From: Anaspis maculata
Taxonomy: Eukaryota > Arthropoda > Insecta > Coleoptera > Scraptiidae
Reading direction: 5' to 3'
DNA length: 64,000 nt
NCBI GenBank assembly: GCA_949128115.1
Contig: OX421964.1
Location: forward strand, 44,990,601 to 45,054,600
The notes under the pieces are model-generated. The model searched no databases. It had not been told where the DNA came from and was given only the letters and a program-made list of their open reading frames with translations. Both the position numbers and the translations under genes were made by a program. The first letter of the stretch is position 1, and the number at the start of each line of letters is the position of its first letter. Below, piece by piece: positions 36,021-48,825 of this stretch.

Positions 36021-37789
36021 AAGTTCTCCCGATTGTGAAGCAAATGACAAAGTGAACGGCGTTGGATTATTTGAATGCGCAACCTAAGCCCGGAAAATCG
36101 TTCTACACTTTTGTCGGTGATGCCGAGCGAAATAATAAAAATCGATTTTGACTCCGACTTCTGCAGCAAATGACCAAAAAGCCAATAACCGAGAAGTTCT
36201 TCCGATTGTGAAGCAAATGACAAAGTAAACGGCGTTGGATTATTTGAATGCGCAACCTAAGCCCGAAAAATCGTTCTACACTTTTGTCGGTGATGCCGAG
36301 CGAAATAATAAAAATCGATTTTGACTCCGACTTCTGCAGCAAATGACCAAAAAGCCAATTACCGAGAAGTTCTCCCGATTGTGAAGCAAATGACAAAGTA
36401 AACGGCGTTGGATTATTTGAATGCGCAACCTAAGCCCGAAAAATCGTTCTACACTTTTGTCGGTGATGCCGAGCGAAATAAGAAAAATCGATTTTGACTC
36501 CGACTTCTGCAGCAAATGACCAAAAAGCCAATTACCGAGAAGTTCTCCCGATTGTGAAGCAAATGACAAAGTAAACGGCGTTGGATTATTTGAATGCGCA
36601 ACCTAAGCCCGAAAAATCGTTCTACACTTTTGTCGGTGATGCCGAGCGAAATAATAAAAATCGATTTTGACTCCGACTTCTGCAGCAAATGACCAAAAAG
36701 CCAATTACCGAGAAGTTCTCCTGATTGTGAAGCAAATGACAAAGTAAACGGCGTTGGATTATTTGAATGCGCAACCTAAGCCCGAAAAATCGTTCTACAC
36801 TTTTGTCGGTGATGCCGAGCGAAATAATAAAAATCGATTTTGACTCCGACTTCTGCAGCAAATGACCAAAAAGCCAATTACCAAGAAGTTCTCCCGATTG
36901 TGAAGCGAATGAAAAAAAAAACGGCGTTGGATTATTTGAATGCGCAACCTAAGCCCGAAAAATCGTTCTACACTTTTGTCGGTGATGCCGAGCGAAATAA
37001 TAAAAATCGATTTTGACTCCGACTTCTGCAGCAAATGACCAAAAAGCCAATTACCGAGAAGTTCTCCCGATTGTGAAGCAAATGACAAAGTAAACGGCGT
37101 TGGATTATTTGAATGCGCAACCTAAGCCCGAAAAATCGTTCTACACTTTTGTCGGTGATGCCGAGCGAAATAAGAAAAATCGATTTTGACTCCGACTTCT
37201 GCAGCAAATGACCAAAAAGCCAATTACCGAGAAGTTCTCCCGATTGTGAAGCAAATGACAAAGTAAACGGCGTTGGATTATTTGAATGCGCAACCTAAGC
37301 CCGAAAAATCGTTCTACACTTTTGTCGGTGATGCCGAGTGAAATAATAAAAATCGATTTTGACTCCGACTTCTGCAGCAAATGACCAAAAAGCCAATTAC
37401 CGAGAAGTTCTCCTGATTGTGAAGCAAATGACAAAGTAAACGGCGTTGGATTATTTGAATGCGCAACCTAAGCCCGAAAAATCGTTCTACACTTTTGTCG
37501 GTGATGCCGAGTGAAATAATAAAAATCGATTTTGACTCCGACTTCTGCAGCAAATGACCAAAAAGCCAATTACCGAGAAGTTCTCCTGATTGTGAAGCAA
37601 ATGACAAAGTAAACGGCGTTGGATTATTTGAATGCGCAACCTAAGCCCGAAAAATCGTTCTACACTTTTGTCGGTGATGCCGAGCGAAATAATAAAAATC
37701 GATTTTGACTCCGACTTCTGCAGCAAATGACCAAAAAGCCAATTACCGAGAAGTTCTCCTGATTGTGAAGCAAATGACAAAAAAAACGG

Positions 37790-38650
37790 CGTTGGATTAT
37801 TTGAATGCGCAACCTAAGCCCGAAAAATCGTTCTACACTTTAGTCGGTGATGCCGAGCGAAATAATAAAAATCGATTTTGACTCCGACTTCCGCAGCAAA
37901 TGACCAAAAAGCCAATTACCAAGAAGTTCTCTCGATTGTGAAGCGAATGACAAAAAAAACGGCGTTGGATTATTTGAATGCGCAACCTAAGCCCGAAAAA
38001 TCGTTCTACACTTTTGTCGGTGATGCCGAGCGAAATAATAAAATACGATTTTGACTCCGACTTCTGCAGCAAATGACCAAAAAGCCAATTACCGAGAAGT
38101 TCTCCCGATTGTGAAGCAAATGACAAAGTAAACGGCGTTGGATTATGTGAATGCGCAACCTAAGCCCGGAAAATCGTTCTACACTTTTGTCGGTGATGCC
38201 GAGCGAAATAATAAAAATCGATTTTGACTCCGACTTCTGCAGCAAATGACCAAAAAGCCAATAACCGAGAAGTTCTCCCGATTGTGAAGCAAATGACAAA
38301 GTAAACGGCGTTGGATTATTTGAATGCGCAACCTAAGCCCGAAAAATCGTTCTACACTTTTGTCGGTGATGCCGAGCGAAATAATAAAAATCGATTTTGA
38401 CTCCGACTTCTGCAGCAAATGACCAAAAAGCCAATTACCGAGAAGTTCTCCCGATTGTGAAGCAAATGACAAAGTAAACGGCGTTGGATTATTTGAATGC
38501 GCAACCTAAGCCCGAAAAATCGTTCTACACTTTTGTCGGTGATGCCGAGCGAAATAAGAAAAATCGATTTTGACTCCGACTTCTGCAGCAAATGACCAAA
38601 AAGCCAATTACCGAGAAGTTCTCCCGATTGTGAAGCAAATGACAAAGTAA
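37790..38650. repeat. 5-monomer higher-order unit (865 bp), copy 1
   Basis: Directly adjacent to its copy at about 38,655-39,515, offset exactly 865 (5 x 173). Order of markers: TTTAGTCGG with TTCCGCAGC; AATAAAATACG; CCCGGAAAATCG with AATAACCGAG; plain L; AATAAG. Private changes are GGATTATGTG (about 38,145) here and GGAGTATTTG (about 38,831) in copy 2. Confidence 0.88.
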
Positions 38651-38654
38651 ACGG

Positions 38655-39515
38655 CGTTGGATTATTTGAATGCGCAACCTAAGCCCGAAAAATCGTTCTA
38701 CACTTTAGTCGGTGATGCCGAGCGAAATAATAAAAATCGATTTTGACTCCGACTTCCGCAGCAAATGACCAAAAAGCCAATTACCAAGAAGTTCTCTCGA
38801 TTGTGAAGCGAATGACAAAAAAAACGGCGTTGGAGTATTTGAATGCGCAACCTAAGCCCGAAAAATCGTTCTACACTTTTGTCGGTGATGCCGAGCGAAA
38901 TAATAAAATACGATTTTGACTCCGACTTCTGCAGCAAATGACCAAAAAGCCAATTACCGAGAAGTTCTCCCGATTGTGAAGCAAATGACAAAGTAAACGG
39001 CGTTGGATTATTTGAATGCGCAACCTAAGCCCGGAAAATCGTTCTACACTTTTGTCGGTGATGCCGAGCGAAATAATAAAAATCGATTTTGACTCCGACT
39101 TCTGCAGCAAATGACCAAAAAGCCAATAACCGAGAAGTTCTCCCGATTGTGAAGCAAATGACAAAGTAAACGGCGTTGGATTATTTGAATGCGCAACCTA
39201 AGCCCGAAAAATCGTTCTACACTTTTGTCGGTGATGCCGAGCGAAATAATAAAAATCGATTTTGACTCCGACTTCTGCAGCAAATGACCAAAAAGCCAAT
39301 TACCGAGAAGTTCTCCCGATTGTGAAGCAAATGACAAAGTAAACGGCGTTGGATTATTTGAATGCGCAACCTAAGCCCGAAAAATCGTTCTACACTTTTG
39401 TCGGTGATGCCGAGCGAAATAAGAAAAATCGATTTTGACTCCGACTTCTGCAGCAAATGACCAAAAAGCCAATTACCGAGAAGTTCTCCCGATTGTGAAG
39501 CAAATGACAAAGTAA
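38655..39515. repeat. 5-monomer higher-order unit (865 bp), copy 2
   Basis: Second tandem copy of about 37,790-38,650. The same five-monomer string also starts duplication C at about 31,400 and 43,170, so 865-bp units occur four times in the middle domain. Confidence 0.87.
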
Positions 39516-41040
39516 ACGGCGTTGGATTATTTGAATGCGCAACCTAAGCCCGAAAAATCGTTCTACACTTTTGTCGGTGATGCCGAGCGAAATAATAAAA
39601 ATCGATTTTGACTCCGACTTCTGCAGCAAATGACCAAAAAGCCAATTACCGAGAAGTTCTCCTGATTGTGAAGCAAATGACAAAGTAAACGGCGTTGGAT
39701 TATTTGAATGCGCAACCTAAGCCCGAAAAATCGTTCTACACTTTTGTCGGTGATGCCGAGCGAAATAATAAAAATCGATTTTGACTCCGACTTCTGCAGC
39801 AAATGACCAAAAAGCCAATTACCGAGAAGTTCTCCTGATTGTGAAGCAAATGACAAAGTAAACGGCGTTGGATTATTTGAATGCGCAACCTAAGCCCGAA
39901 AAATCGTTCTACACTTTAGTCGGTGATGCCGAGCGAAATAATAAAAATCGATTTTGACTCCGACTTCCGCAGCAAATGACCAAAAAGCCAATTACCAAGA
40001 AGTTCTCTCGATTGTGAAGCGAATGACAAAAAAAACGGCGTTGGATTATTTGAATGCGCAACCTAAGCCCGAAAAATTGTTCTACACTTTTGTCGGTGAT
40101 GCCGAGCGAAATATAAAAAATCGATTTTGACTCCGACTTCTGCAGCAAATGACCAAAAAGCCAATTACCGAGAAGTTCTCCCGATTGTGAAGCAAATGAC
40201 CAAGTAAACGGCGTTGGATTATTTGAATGCGCAACCTAAGCCCGAAAAATCGTTCTACACTTTTGTCGGTGATGCCGAGCGAAATAATAAAAATCGATTT
40301 TGACTCCGACTTCTGCAGCAAATGACCAAAAAGCCAATTACCGAGAAGTTCTCCTGATTGTGAAGCAAATGACAAAGTAAACGGCGTTGGATTATTTGAA
40401 TGCGCAACCTAAGCCCGAAAAATCGTTCTACACTTTTGTCGGTGATGCCAAGCGAAATAATAAAAATCGATTTTGACTCCGACTTCTGCAGCAAATGACC
40501 AAAAAGCCAATTACCGAGAAGTTCTCCTGATTGTGAAGCAAATGACAAAGTAAACGGCGTTGGATTATTTGAATGCGCAACCTAAGCCCGAAAAATCGTT
40601 CTACACTTTTGTCGGTGATGCCGAGCGAAATAATAAAAATCGATTTTGACTCCGACTTCTGCAGCAAATGACCAAAAAGCCAATTACCAAGAAGTTCTCC
40701 CGATTGTGAAGCGAATGAAAAAAAAAACGGCGTTGGATTATTTGAATGCGCAACCTAAGCCCGAAAAATCGTTCTACACTTTTGTCGGTGATGCCGAGCG
40801 AAATAATAAAAATCGATTTTGACTCCGACTTCTGCAGCAAATGACCAAAAAGCCAATTACCGAGAAGTTCTCCCGATTGTAAAGCAAATGACAAAGTAAA
40901 CGGCGTTGGATTATTTGAATGCGCAACCTAAGCCCGAAAAATCGTTCTACACTTTTGTCGGTGATGCCGAGCGAAATAAGAAAAATCGATTTTGACTCCG
41001 ACTTCTGCAGCAAATGACCAAAAAGCCAATTACCGAGAAG
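38700..41040. repeat. Duplication E, copy 1 (offset 4,500 bp)
   Basis: Matches about 43,200-45,540 with offset 4,500 (26 monomers plus 2 bases, equal to the two extra bases at about 41,090 and 41,783). Shared markers are the single R-type monomer at about 40,075/44,575, GCCAAGCG at about 40,449/44,949 and GCGAATGAAAAAAAAAACGG at about 40,711/45,211. Differences include GACCAAGTAAACGG at about 40,198 and TGTAAAGC at about 40,879 here versus TGTGGAGC at about 45,379. Confidence 0.85.
40060..40190. repeat. Single right-type monomer segment in the middle domain
   Basis: AAATTGTTC and AATATAAAAAATCG appear in one monomer only; its rear half is L-type (GAAGTTCTCCCG). The same lone R segment is at about 44,560-44,690, carried along by duplication E. 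It looks like a gene-conversion tract shorter than one monomer. Confidence 0.85.
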
Positions 41041-41989
41041 TTCTCCTGATTGTGAAGCAAATGACAAAGTAAACGGCGTTGGATTATTTAAAATGCGCAA
41101 CCTAAGCCCGAAAAATCGTTCTACACTTTTGTCGGTGATGCCGAGCGAAATAATAAAAATCGATTTTGACTCCGACTTCTGCAGCAAATGACCAAAAAGC
41201 CAATTACCGAGAAGTTCTCCTGATTGTGAAGCAAATGACAAAAAAAACGGCGTTGGATTATTTGAATGCGCAACCTAAGCCCGAAAAATCGTTCTACACT
41301 TTAGTCGGTGATGCCGAGCGAAATAATAAAAATCGATTTTGACTCCGACTTCCGCAGCAAATGACCAAAAAGCCAATTACCGAGAAGTTCTCCCGATTGT
41401 GAAGCAAATGACAAAGTAAACGGCGTTGGATTATTTGAATGCGCAACCTAAGCCCGAAAAATCGTTCTACACTTTTGTCGGTGATGCCGAGCGAAATAAT
41501 AAAAATCGATTTTGACTCCGACTTCTGCAGCAAATGACCAAAAAGCCAATTACCGAGAAGTTCTCCCGATTGTGAAGCAAATGACAAAGTAAACGGCGTT
41601 GGATTATTTGAATGCGCAACCTAAGCCCGAAAAATCGTTCTACACTTTTGTCGGTGATGCCGAGCGAAATAATAAAAATCGATTTTGACTCCGACTTCTG
41701 CAGCAAATGACCAAAAAGCCAATTACCGAGAAGTTCTCCTGATTGTGAAGCAAATGACAAAGTAAACGGCGTTGGATTATTTAAAATGCGCAACCTAAGC
41801 CCGAAAAATCGTTCTACACTTTTGTCGGTGATGCCGAGCGAAATAATAAAAATCGATTTTGACTCCGACTTCTGCAGCAAATGACCAAAAAGCCAATTAC
41901 CGAGAAGTTCTCCTGATTGTGAAGCAAATGACAAAAAAAACGGCGTTGGATTATTTGAATGCGCAACCTAAGCCCGAAAAATCGTTCTA

Positions 41990-43100
41990 CACTTTTGTCG
42001 GTGATGCCGAGCGAAATAATAAAAATCGATTTTGACTCCGACTTCTGCAGCAAATGACCAAAAAGCCAATTACCGAGAAGTTCTCCTGATTGTGAAGCAA
42101 ATGACAAAGTAAACGGCGTTGGATTATTTGAATGCGCAACCTAAGCCCGAAAAATCGTTCTACACTTTTGTCGGTGATGCCAAGCGAAATAATAAAAATC
42201 GATTTTGACTCCGACTTCTGCAGCAAATGACCAAAAAGCCAATTACCGAGAAGTTCTCCTGATTGTGAAGCAAATGACAAAGTAAACGGCGTTGGATTAT
42301 TTGAATGCGCAACCTAAGCCCGAAAAATCGTTCTACACTTTTGTCGGTGATGCCGAGCGAAATAATAAAAATCGATTTTGACTCCGACTTCTGCAGCAAA
42401 TGACCAAAAAGCCAATTACCAAGAAGTTCCCCCGATTGTGAAGCGAATGAAAAAAAAAACGGCGTTGGATTATTTGAATGCGCAACCTAAGCCCGAAAAA
42501 TCGTTCTACACTTTTGTCGGTGATGCCGAGCGAAATAATAAAAATCGATTTTGACTCCGACTTCTGCAGCAAATGACCAAAAAGCCAATTACCGAGAAGT
42601 TCTCCCGATTGTGAAGCAAATGACAAAGTAAACGGCGTTGGATTATTTGAATGCGCAACCTAAGCCCGAAAAATCGTTCTACACTTTTGTCGGTGATGCC
42701 GAGCGAAATAAGAAAAATCGATTTTGACTCCGACTTCTGCAGCAAATGACCAAAAAGCCAATTACCGAGAAGTTCTCCCGATTGTGAAGCAAATGACAAA
42801 GTAAACGGCGTTGGATTATTTGAATGCGCAACCTAAGCCCGAAAAATCGTTCTACACTTTTGTCGGTGATGCCGAGTGAAATAATAAAAATCGATTTTGA
42901 CTCCGACTTCTGCAGCAAATGACCAAAAAGCCAATTACCGAGAAGTTCTCCTGATTGTGAAGCAAATGACAAAGTAAACGGCGTTGGATTATTTGAATGC
43001 GCAACCTAAGCCCGAAAAATCGTTCTACACTTTTGTCGGTGATGCCGAGCGAAATAATAAAAATCGATTTTGACTCCGACTTCTGCAGCAAATGACCAAA
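41990..43100. repeat. Third relative of duplication B (offset 11,940 bp from 30,050)
   Basis: Shares GCCAAGCG (about 42,181), GTTCCCCCGATTG (about 42,428), GCGAATGAAAAAAAAAACGG, AATAAG and GAGTGAAAT in the same order and spacing as about 30,240-31,160. The private GTTCCCCCG marker pairs it with duplication B copy 2 rather than copy 1. Confidence 0.82.
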
Positions 43101-43146
43101 AAGCCAATTACCGAGAAGTTCTCCTGATTGTGAAGCAAGTGACAAA

Positions 43147-44575
43147 AAAAACGGCGTTGGATTATTTGAATGCGCAACCTAAGCCCGAAAAATCGTTCAA
43201 CACTTTAGTCGGTGATGCCGAGCGAAATAATAAAAATCGATTTTGACTCCGACTTCCGCAGCAAATGACCAAAAAGCCAATTACCAAGAAGTTCTCTCGA
43301 TTGTGAAGCGAATGACAAAAAAAACGGCGTTGGATTATTTGAATGCGCAACCTAAGCCCGAAAAATCGTTCTACACTTTTGTCGGTGATGCCGAGCGAAA
43401 TAATAAAATACGATTTTGACTCCGACTTCTGCAGCAAATGACCAAAAAGCCAATTACCGAGAAGTTCTCCCGATTGTGAAGCAAATGACAAAGTAAACGG
43501 CGTTGGATTATTTGAATGCGCAACCTAAGCCCGGAAAATCGTTCTACACTTTTGTCGGTGATGCCGAGCGAAATAATAAAAATCGATTTTGACTCCGACT
43601 TCTGCAGCAAATGACCAAAAAGCCAATAACCGAGAAGTTCTCCCGATTGTGAAGCAAATGACAAAGTAAACGGCGTTGGATTATTTGAATGCGCAACCTA
43701 AGCCCGAAAAATCGTTCTACACTTTTGTCGGTGATGCCGAGCGAAATAATAAAAATCGATTTTGACTCCGACTTCTGCAGCAAATGACCAAAAAGCCAAT
43801 TACCGAGAAGTTCTCCCGATTGTGAAGCAAATGACAAAGTAAACGGCGTTGGATTATTTGAATGCGCAACCTAAGCCCGAAAAATCGTTCTACACTTTTG
43901 TCGGTGATGCCGAGCGAAATAAGAAAAATCGATTTTGACTCCGACTTCTGCAGCAAATGACCAAAAAGCCAATTACCGAGAAGTTCTCCCGATTGTGAAG
44001 CAAATGACAAAGTAAACGGCGTTGGATTATTTGAATGCGCAACCTAAGCCCGAAAAATCGTTCTACACTTTTGTCGGTGATGCCGAGCGAAATAATAAAA
44101 ATCGATTTTGACTCCGACTTCTGCAGCAAATGACCAAAAAGCCAATTACCGAGAAGTTCTCCTGATTGTGAAGCAAATGACAAAGTAAACGGCGTTGGAT
44201 TATTTGAATGCGCAACCTAAGCCCGAAAAATCGTTCTACACTTTTGTCGGTGATGCCGAGCGAAATAATAAAAATCGATTTTGACTCCGACTTCTGCAGC
44301 AAATGACCAAAAAGCCAATTACCGAGAAGTTCTCCTGATTGTGAAGCAAATGACAAAGTAAACGGTGTTGGATTATTTGAATGCGCAACCTAAGCCCGAA
44401 AAATCGTTCTACACTTTAGTCGGTGATGCCGAGCGAAATAATAAAAATCGATTTTGACTCCGACTTCCGCAGCAAATGACCAAAAAGCCAATTACCAAGA
44501 AGTTCTCTCGATTGTGAAGCGAATGACAAAAAAAACGGCGTTGGATTATTTGAATGCGCAACCTAAGCCCGAAAA
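43147..44575. repeat. Long-range duplication C, copy 2
   Basis: Counterpart of about 31,380-32,808. It also belongs to the 4,500-bp duplication (see about 38,700-41,040), so this segment exists at least three times in the window. Immediately upstream, one 173-bp monomer present before copy 1 is missing, as the offset changes from about 11,940 to 11,767. Confidence 0.83.
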
Positions 44576-45540
44576 ATTGTTCTACACTTTTGTCGGTGAT
44601 GCCGAGCGAAATATAAAAAATCGATTTTGACTCCGACTTCTGCAGCAAATGACCAAAAAGCCAATTACCGAGAAGTTCTCCCGATTGTGAAGCAAATGAC
44701 AAAGTAAACGGCGTTGGATTATTTGAATGCGCAACCTAAGCCCGAAAAATCGTTCTACACTTTTGTCGGTGATGCCGAGCGAAATAATAAAAATCGATTT
44801 TGACTCCGACTTCTGCAGCAAATGACCAAAAAGCCAATTACCGAGAAGTTCTCCTGATTGTGAAGCAAATGACAAAGTAAACGGCGTTGGATTATTTGAA
44901 TGCGCAACCTAAGCCCGAAAAATCGTTCTACACTTTTGTCGGTGATGCCAAGCGAAATAATAAAAATCGATTTTGACTCCGACTTCTGCAGCAAATGACC
45001 AAAAAGCCAATTACCGAGAAGTTCTCCTGATTGTGAAGCAAATGACAAAGTAAACGGCGTTGGATTATTTGAATGCGCAACCTAAGCCCGAAAAATCGTT
45101 CTACACTTTTGTCGGTGATGCCGAGCGAAATAATAAAAATCGATTTTGACTCCGACTTCTGCAGCAAATGACCAAAAAGCCAATTACCAAGAAGTTCTCC
45201 CGATTGTGAAGCGAATGAAAAAAAAAACGGCGTTGGATTATTTGAATGCGCAACCTAAGCCCGAAAAATCGTTCTACACTTTTGTCGGTGATGCCGAGCG
45301 AAATAATAAAAATCGATTTTGACTCCGACTTCTGCAGCAAATGACCAAAAAGCCAATTACCGAGAAGTTCTCCCGATTGTGGAGCAAATGACAAAGTAAA
45401 CGGCGTTGGATTATTTGAATGCGCAACCTAAGCCCGAAAAATCGTTCTACACTTTTGTCGGTGATGCCGAGCGAAATAAGAAAAATCGATTTTGACTCCG
45501 ACTTCTGCAGCAAATGACCAAAAAGCCAATTACCGAGAAG
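43200..45540. repeat. Duplication E, copy 2
   Basis: Counterpart of about 38,700-41,040. Its left half also matches 31,430-32,808 (duplication C), and from 45,229 it passes into duplication D, so this region is an overlap of three duplication events. Confidence 0.84.
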
Positions 45541-48500
45541 TTCTCCCGATTGTGAAGCAAATGACAAAGTAAACGGCGTTGGATTATTTGAATGCGCAAC
45601 CTAAGCCCGAAAAATCGTTCTACACTTTTGTCGGTGATGCCGAGTGAAATGATAAAAATCGATTTCGACTCCGACTTCTGCAGCAAATGACCAAAAAGCC
45701 AATTACCGAGAAGTTCTCCTGATTGTGAAGCAAATGACAAAGTAAACGGCGTTGGATTATTTGAATGCGCAACCTAAGCCCGAAAAATCGTTCTACACTT
45801 TTGTCGGTGATGCCGAGCGAAATAATAAAAATCGATTTTGACTCCGACTTCTGCAGCAAATGACCAAAAAGCCAATTACCGAGAAGTTCTCCTGATTGTG
45901 AAGCAAATGACAAAGTAAACGGCGTTGGATTATTTAAAATGCGCAACCTAAGCCCGAAAAATCGTTCTACACTTTTGTCGGTGATGCCGAGCGAAATAAT
46001 AAAAATCGATTTTGACTCCGACTTCTGCAGCAAATGACCAAAAAGCCAATTACCGAGAAGTTCTCCTGATTGTGAAGCAAATGACAAAAAAAACGGCGTT
46101 GGATTATTTGAATGCGCAACCTAAGCCCGAAAAATCGTTCTACACTTTAGTCGGTGATGCCGAGCGAAATAATAAAAATCGATTTTGACTCCGACTTCCG
46201 CAGCAAATGACCAAAAAGCCAATTACCAAGAAGTTCTCTCGATTGTGAAGCGAATGACAAAAAAAACGGCGTTGGATTATTTGAATGCGCAACCTAAGCC
46301 CGAAAAATAGTTCTACACTTTTGTCGGTGATGCCGAGCGAAATATAAAAAATCGATTTTGACTCCGACTTCTGCAGCAAATGACCAAAAAGCCATTTACC
46401 GAGAAGGTTTCCCGATTGTGAAGCAAATGACAAAGAAAACGGCGTTGGATTATTTGAATGCGCAACCTAAGCCCGAAAAATAGTTCTACACTTTTGTCGG
46501 TGATGCCGAGCGAAATATAAAAAATCGATTTTGACTCCGACTTCTGCAGCAAATGACCAAAAAGCCAATTACCGAGAAGGTTTCCTGATTGTGAAGCAAA
46601 TAACAAAGAAAACGGCGTTGTATTAATTGAATGCGCAACCTAAGCCCGAAAAATTGTTCTACACTTTTGTCGGTGATGCCGAGCGAAATATAAAAAATCG
46701 ATTTTGACTCCGACTTCTGCAGCAAATGACCAAAAAGCCATTTACCGAGAAGGTTTCCCGATTGTGAAGCAAATGACAAAGAAAACGGCGTTGGATTATT
46801 TGAATGCGCAACCTAAGCCCGAAAAATAGTTCTACACTATTGTCGGTGATGCCGAGCGAAATATAAAAAATCGATTTTGACTCCGACTTCTGCAGCAAAT
46901 GACCAAAAAGCCAATTACCGAGAAGGTTTCCTGATTGTGAAGCAAATAACAAAGAAAACGGCGTTGTATTATTTGAATGCGCAACCTAAGCCCGAAAAAT
47001 TGTTCTACACTTTTGTCGGTGATGCCGAGCGAAATAATAAAAATCGATTTTGACTCCGACTTCTGCAGCAAATGATCAAAAAGCCAATTACCGAGAAGTT
47101 CTCCTGATTGTGAAGCAAATGACAAAGTAAACGGCGTTGGATTATTTGAATGCGCAACCTAAACCCGAAAAATCGTTCTACACTTTTGTCGGTGATGCCG
47201 AGCGAAATAATAAAAATCGATTTTGACTCCGACTTCTGCAGCAAATGACCAAAAAGCCAATTACCAAGAAGTTCTCTCGATTGTGAAGCGAATGACAAAA
47301 AAAACGGCGTTGGATTATTTGAATGCGCAACCTAAGCCCGAAAAATCGATCAACACTTTTGTCGGTGATGCCGAGCGAAATAATAAAATACGATTTTGAC
47401 TCCGACTTCTGCAGCAAATGACCAAAAAGCCAATTACCGAGAAGTTCTCCCGATTGTGAAGCAAATGACAAAGTAAACGGCGTTGGATTATTTGAATGCG
47501 CAACCTAAACCCGAAAAATCGTTCTACACTTTTGTCGGTGATGCCGAGCGAAATAATAAAAATCGATTTTGACTCCGACTTCTGCAGCAAATGACCAAAA
47601 AGCCAATTACCAAGAAGTTCTCTCGATTGTGAAGCGAATGACAAAAAAAACGGCGTTGGATTATTTGAATGCGCAACCTAAGCCCGAAAAATCGATCAAC
47701 ACTTTTGTCGGTGATGCCGAGCGAAATAATAAAATACGATTTTGACTCCGACTTCTGCAGCAAATGACCAAAAAGCCAATTACCGAGAAGTTCTCCTGAT
47801 TGTGAAGCAAATGACAAAGTAAACGGCGTTGGATTATTTGAATGCGCAACCTAAACCCGGAAAATCGTTCTACACTTTTGTCGGTGATGCCGAGCGAAAT
47901 AATAAAAATCGATTTTGACTCCGACTTCTGCAGCAAATGACCAAAAAGCCAATTACCAAGAAGTTCTCTCGATTGTGAAGCGAATGACAAAAAAAACGGC
48001 GTTGGATTATTTGAATGCGCAACCTAAGCCTGAAAAATCGATCAACACTTTTGTCGGTGATGCCGAGCGAAATAATAAAATACGATTTTGACTCCGACTT
48101 CTGCAGCAAATGACCAAAAAGCCAATAACCGAGAAGTTCTCCTGATTCTGAAGCAAATGACAAAGTAAACGGCGTTGGATTATTTGAATGCGCAACCTAA
48201 ACCCGAAAAATCGTTCTACACTTTTGTCGGTGATGCCGAGCGAAATAATAAAAATCGATTTTGACTCCGACTTCTGCAGCAAATGACCAAAAAGCCAATT
48301 ACCAAGAAGTTCTCTCGATTGTGAAGCGAATGACAAAAAAAACGGCGTTGGATTATTTGAATGCGCAACCTAAGCCCGAAAAATCGTTCTACACTTTTGT
48401 CGGTGATGCCGAGCGAAATAATAAAAATCGATTTTGACTCCGACTTCTGCAGCAAATGACCAAAAAGCCAATTACCGAGAAGTTCTCCTGATTGTGAAGC

Positions 48501-48825
48501 AAATGACAAAGTAAACGGCGTTGGATTATTTGAATGCGCAACCTAAACCCGAAAAATCGTTCTACACTTTTGTCGGTGATGCCGAGCGAAATAATAAAAA
48601 TCGATTTTGACTCCGACTCCTGCAGCAAATGACCAAAAAGCCAATTACCAAGAAGTTCTCTCGATTGTGAAGCGAATGACAAAAGAAACGGCGTTGGATT
48701 ATTTGAATGCGCAACCTAAGCCCGAAAAATCGATCAACACTTTTGTCGGTGATGCCGAGCGAAATAATAAAATACGATTTTGACTCCGACTTCTGCAGCA
48801 AATGACCAAAAAGCCAATTACCAAG
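45229..48825. repeat. Long-range duplication D, copy 2
   Basis: Counterpart of about 32,770-36,020 with two additional monomers (about 46,914-47,260). Those two carry the gradual change from R-type back to L-type, including GAAGGTTTCC, AAATAACAAAG, then AATGATCAAAAAG near 47,072. Its right edge coincides with the sharp switch to the R domain at about 48,825. Confidence 0.86.
46260..47035. repeat. Island of right-type monomers inside duplication D, copy 2
   Basis: Same four R-type monomers as at about 33,790-34,455, plus the start of another with AAATTGTTC. The exit from R to L states occurs later and more gradually than in copy 1. Confidence 0.86.

Larger units (their letters stand above)
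21030..48825. repeat. Middle mosaic satellite domain
   Basis: Three monomer kinds intermingle: L-type; a poly-A type with TTAGTCGG, TTCCGCAGC, TTCTCTCGATTG, GCGAATGAC and AAAAAAAACGG; and a variant with TCGATCAACAC followed by AATAAAATACG. Short islands of right-type monomers (AATATAAAAAATCG with GAAGGTTTCC) lie inside. The order of variants recurs at offsets near 2,421, 4,500, 11,767, 12,459 and 12,805 bp, so the domain grew by copying multi-kilobase segments. Only one 168-bp short monomer is present (junction near 22,861). Confidence 0.85.

Noticed and set aside
33161..46087. 155-codon minus-strand frames (33161-33628, 40774-41241, 41467-41934, 45620-46087)
   Set aside because: They exist only because the one-base insertion TTTAAAATGCG joins two frames of adjacent monomers. 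The length is a by-product of an indel, not a conserved protein.
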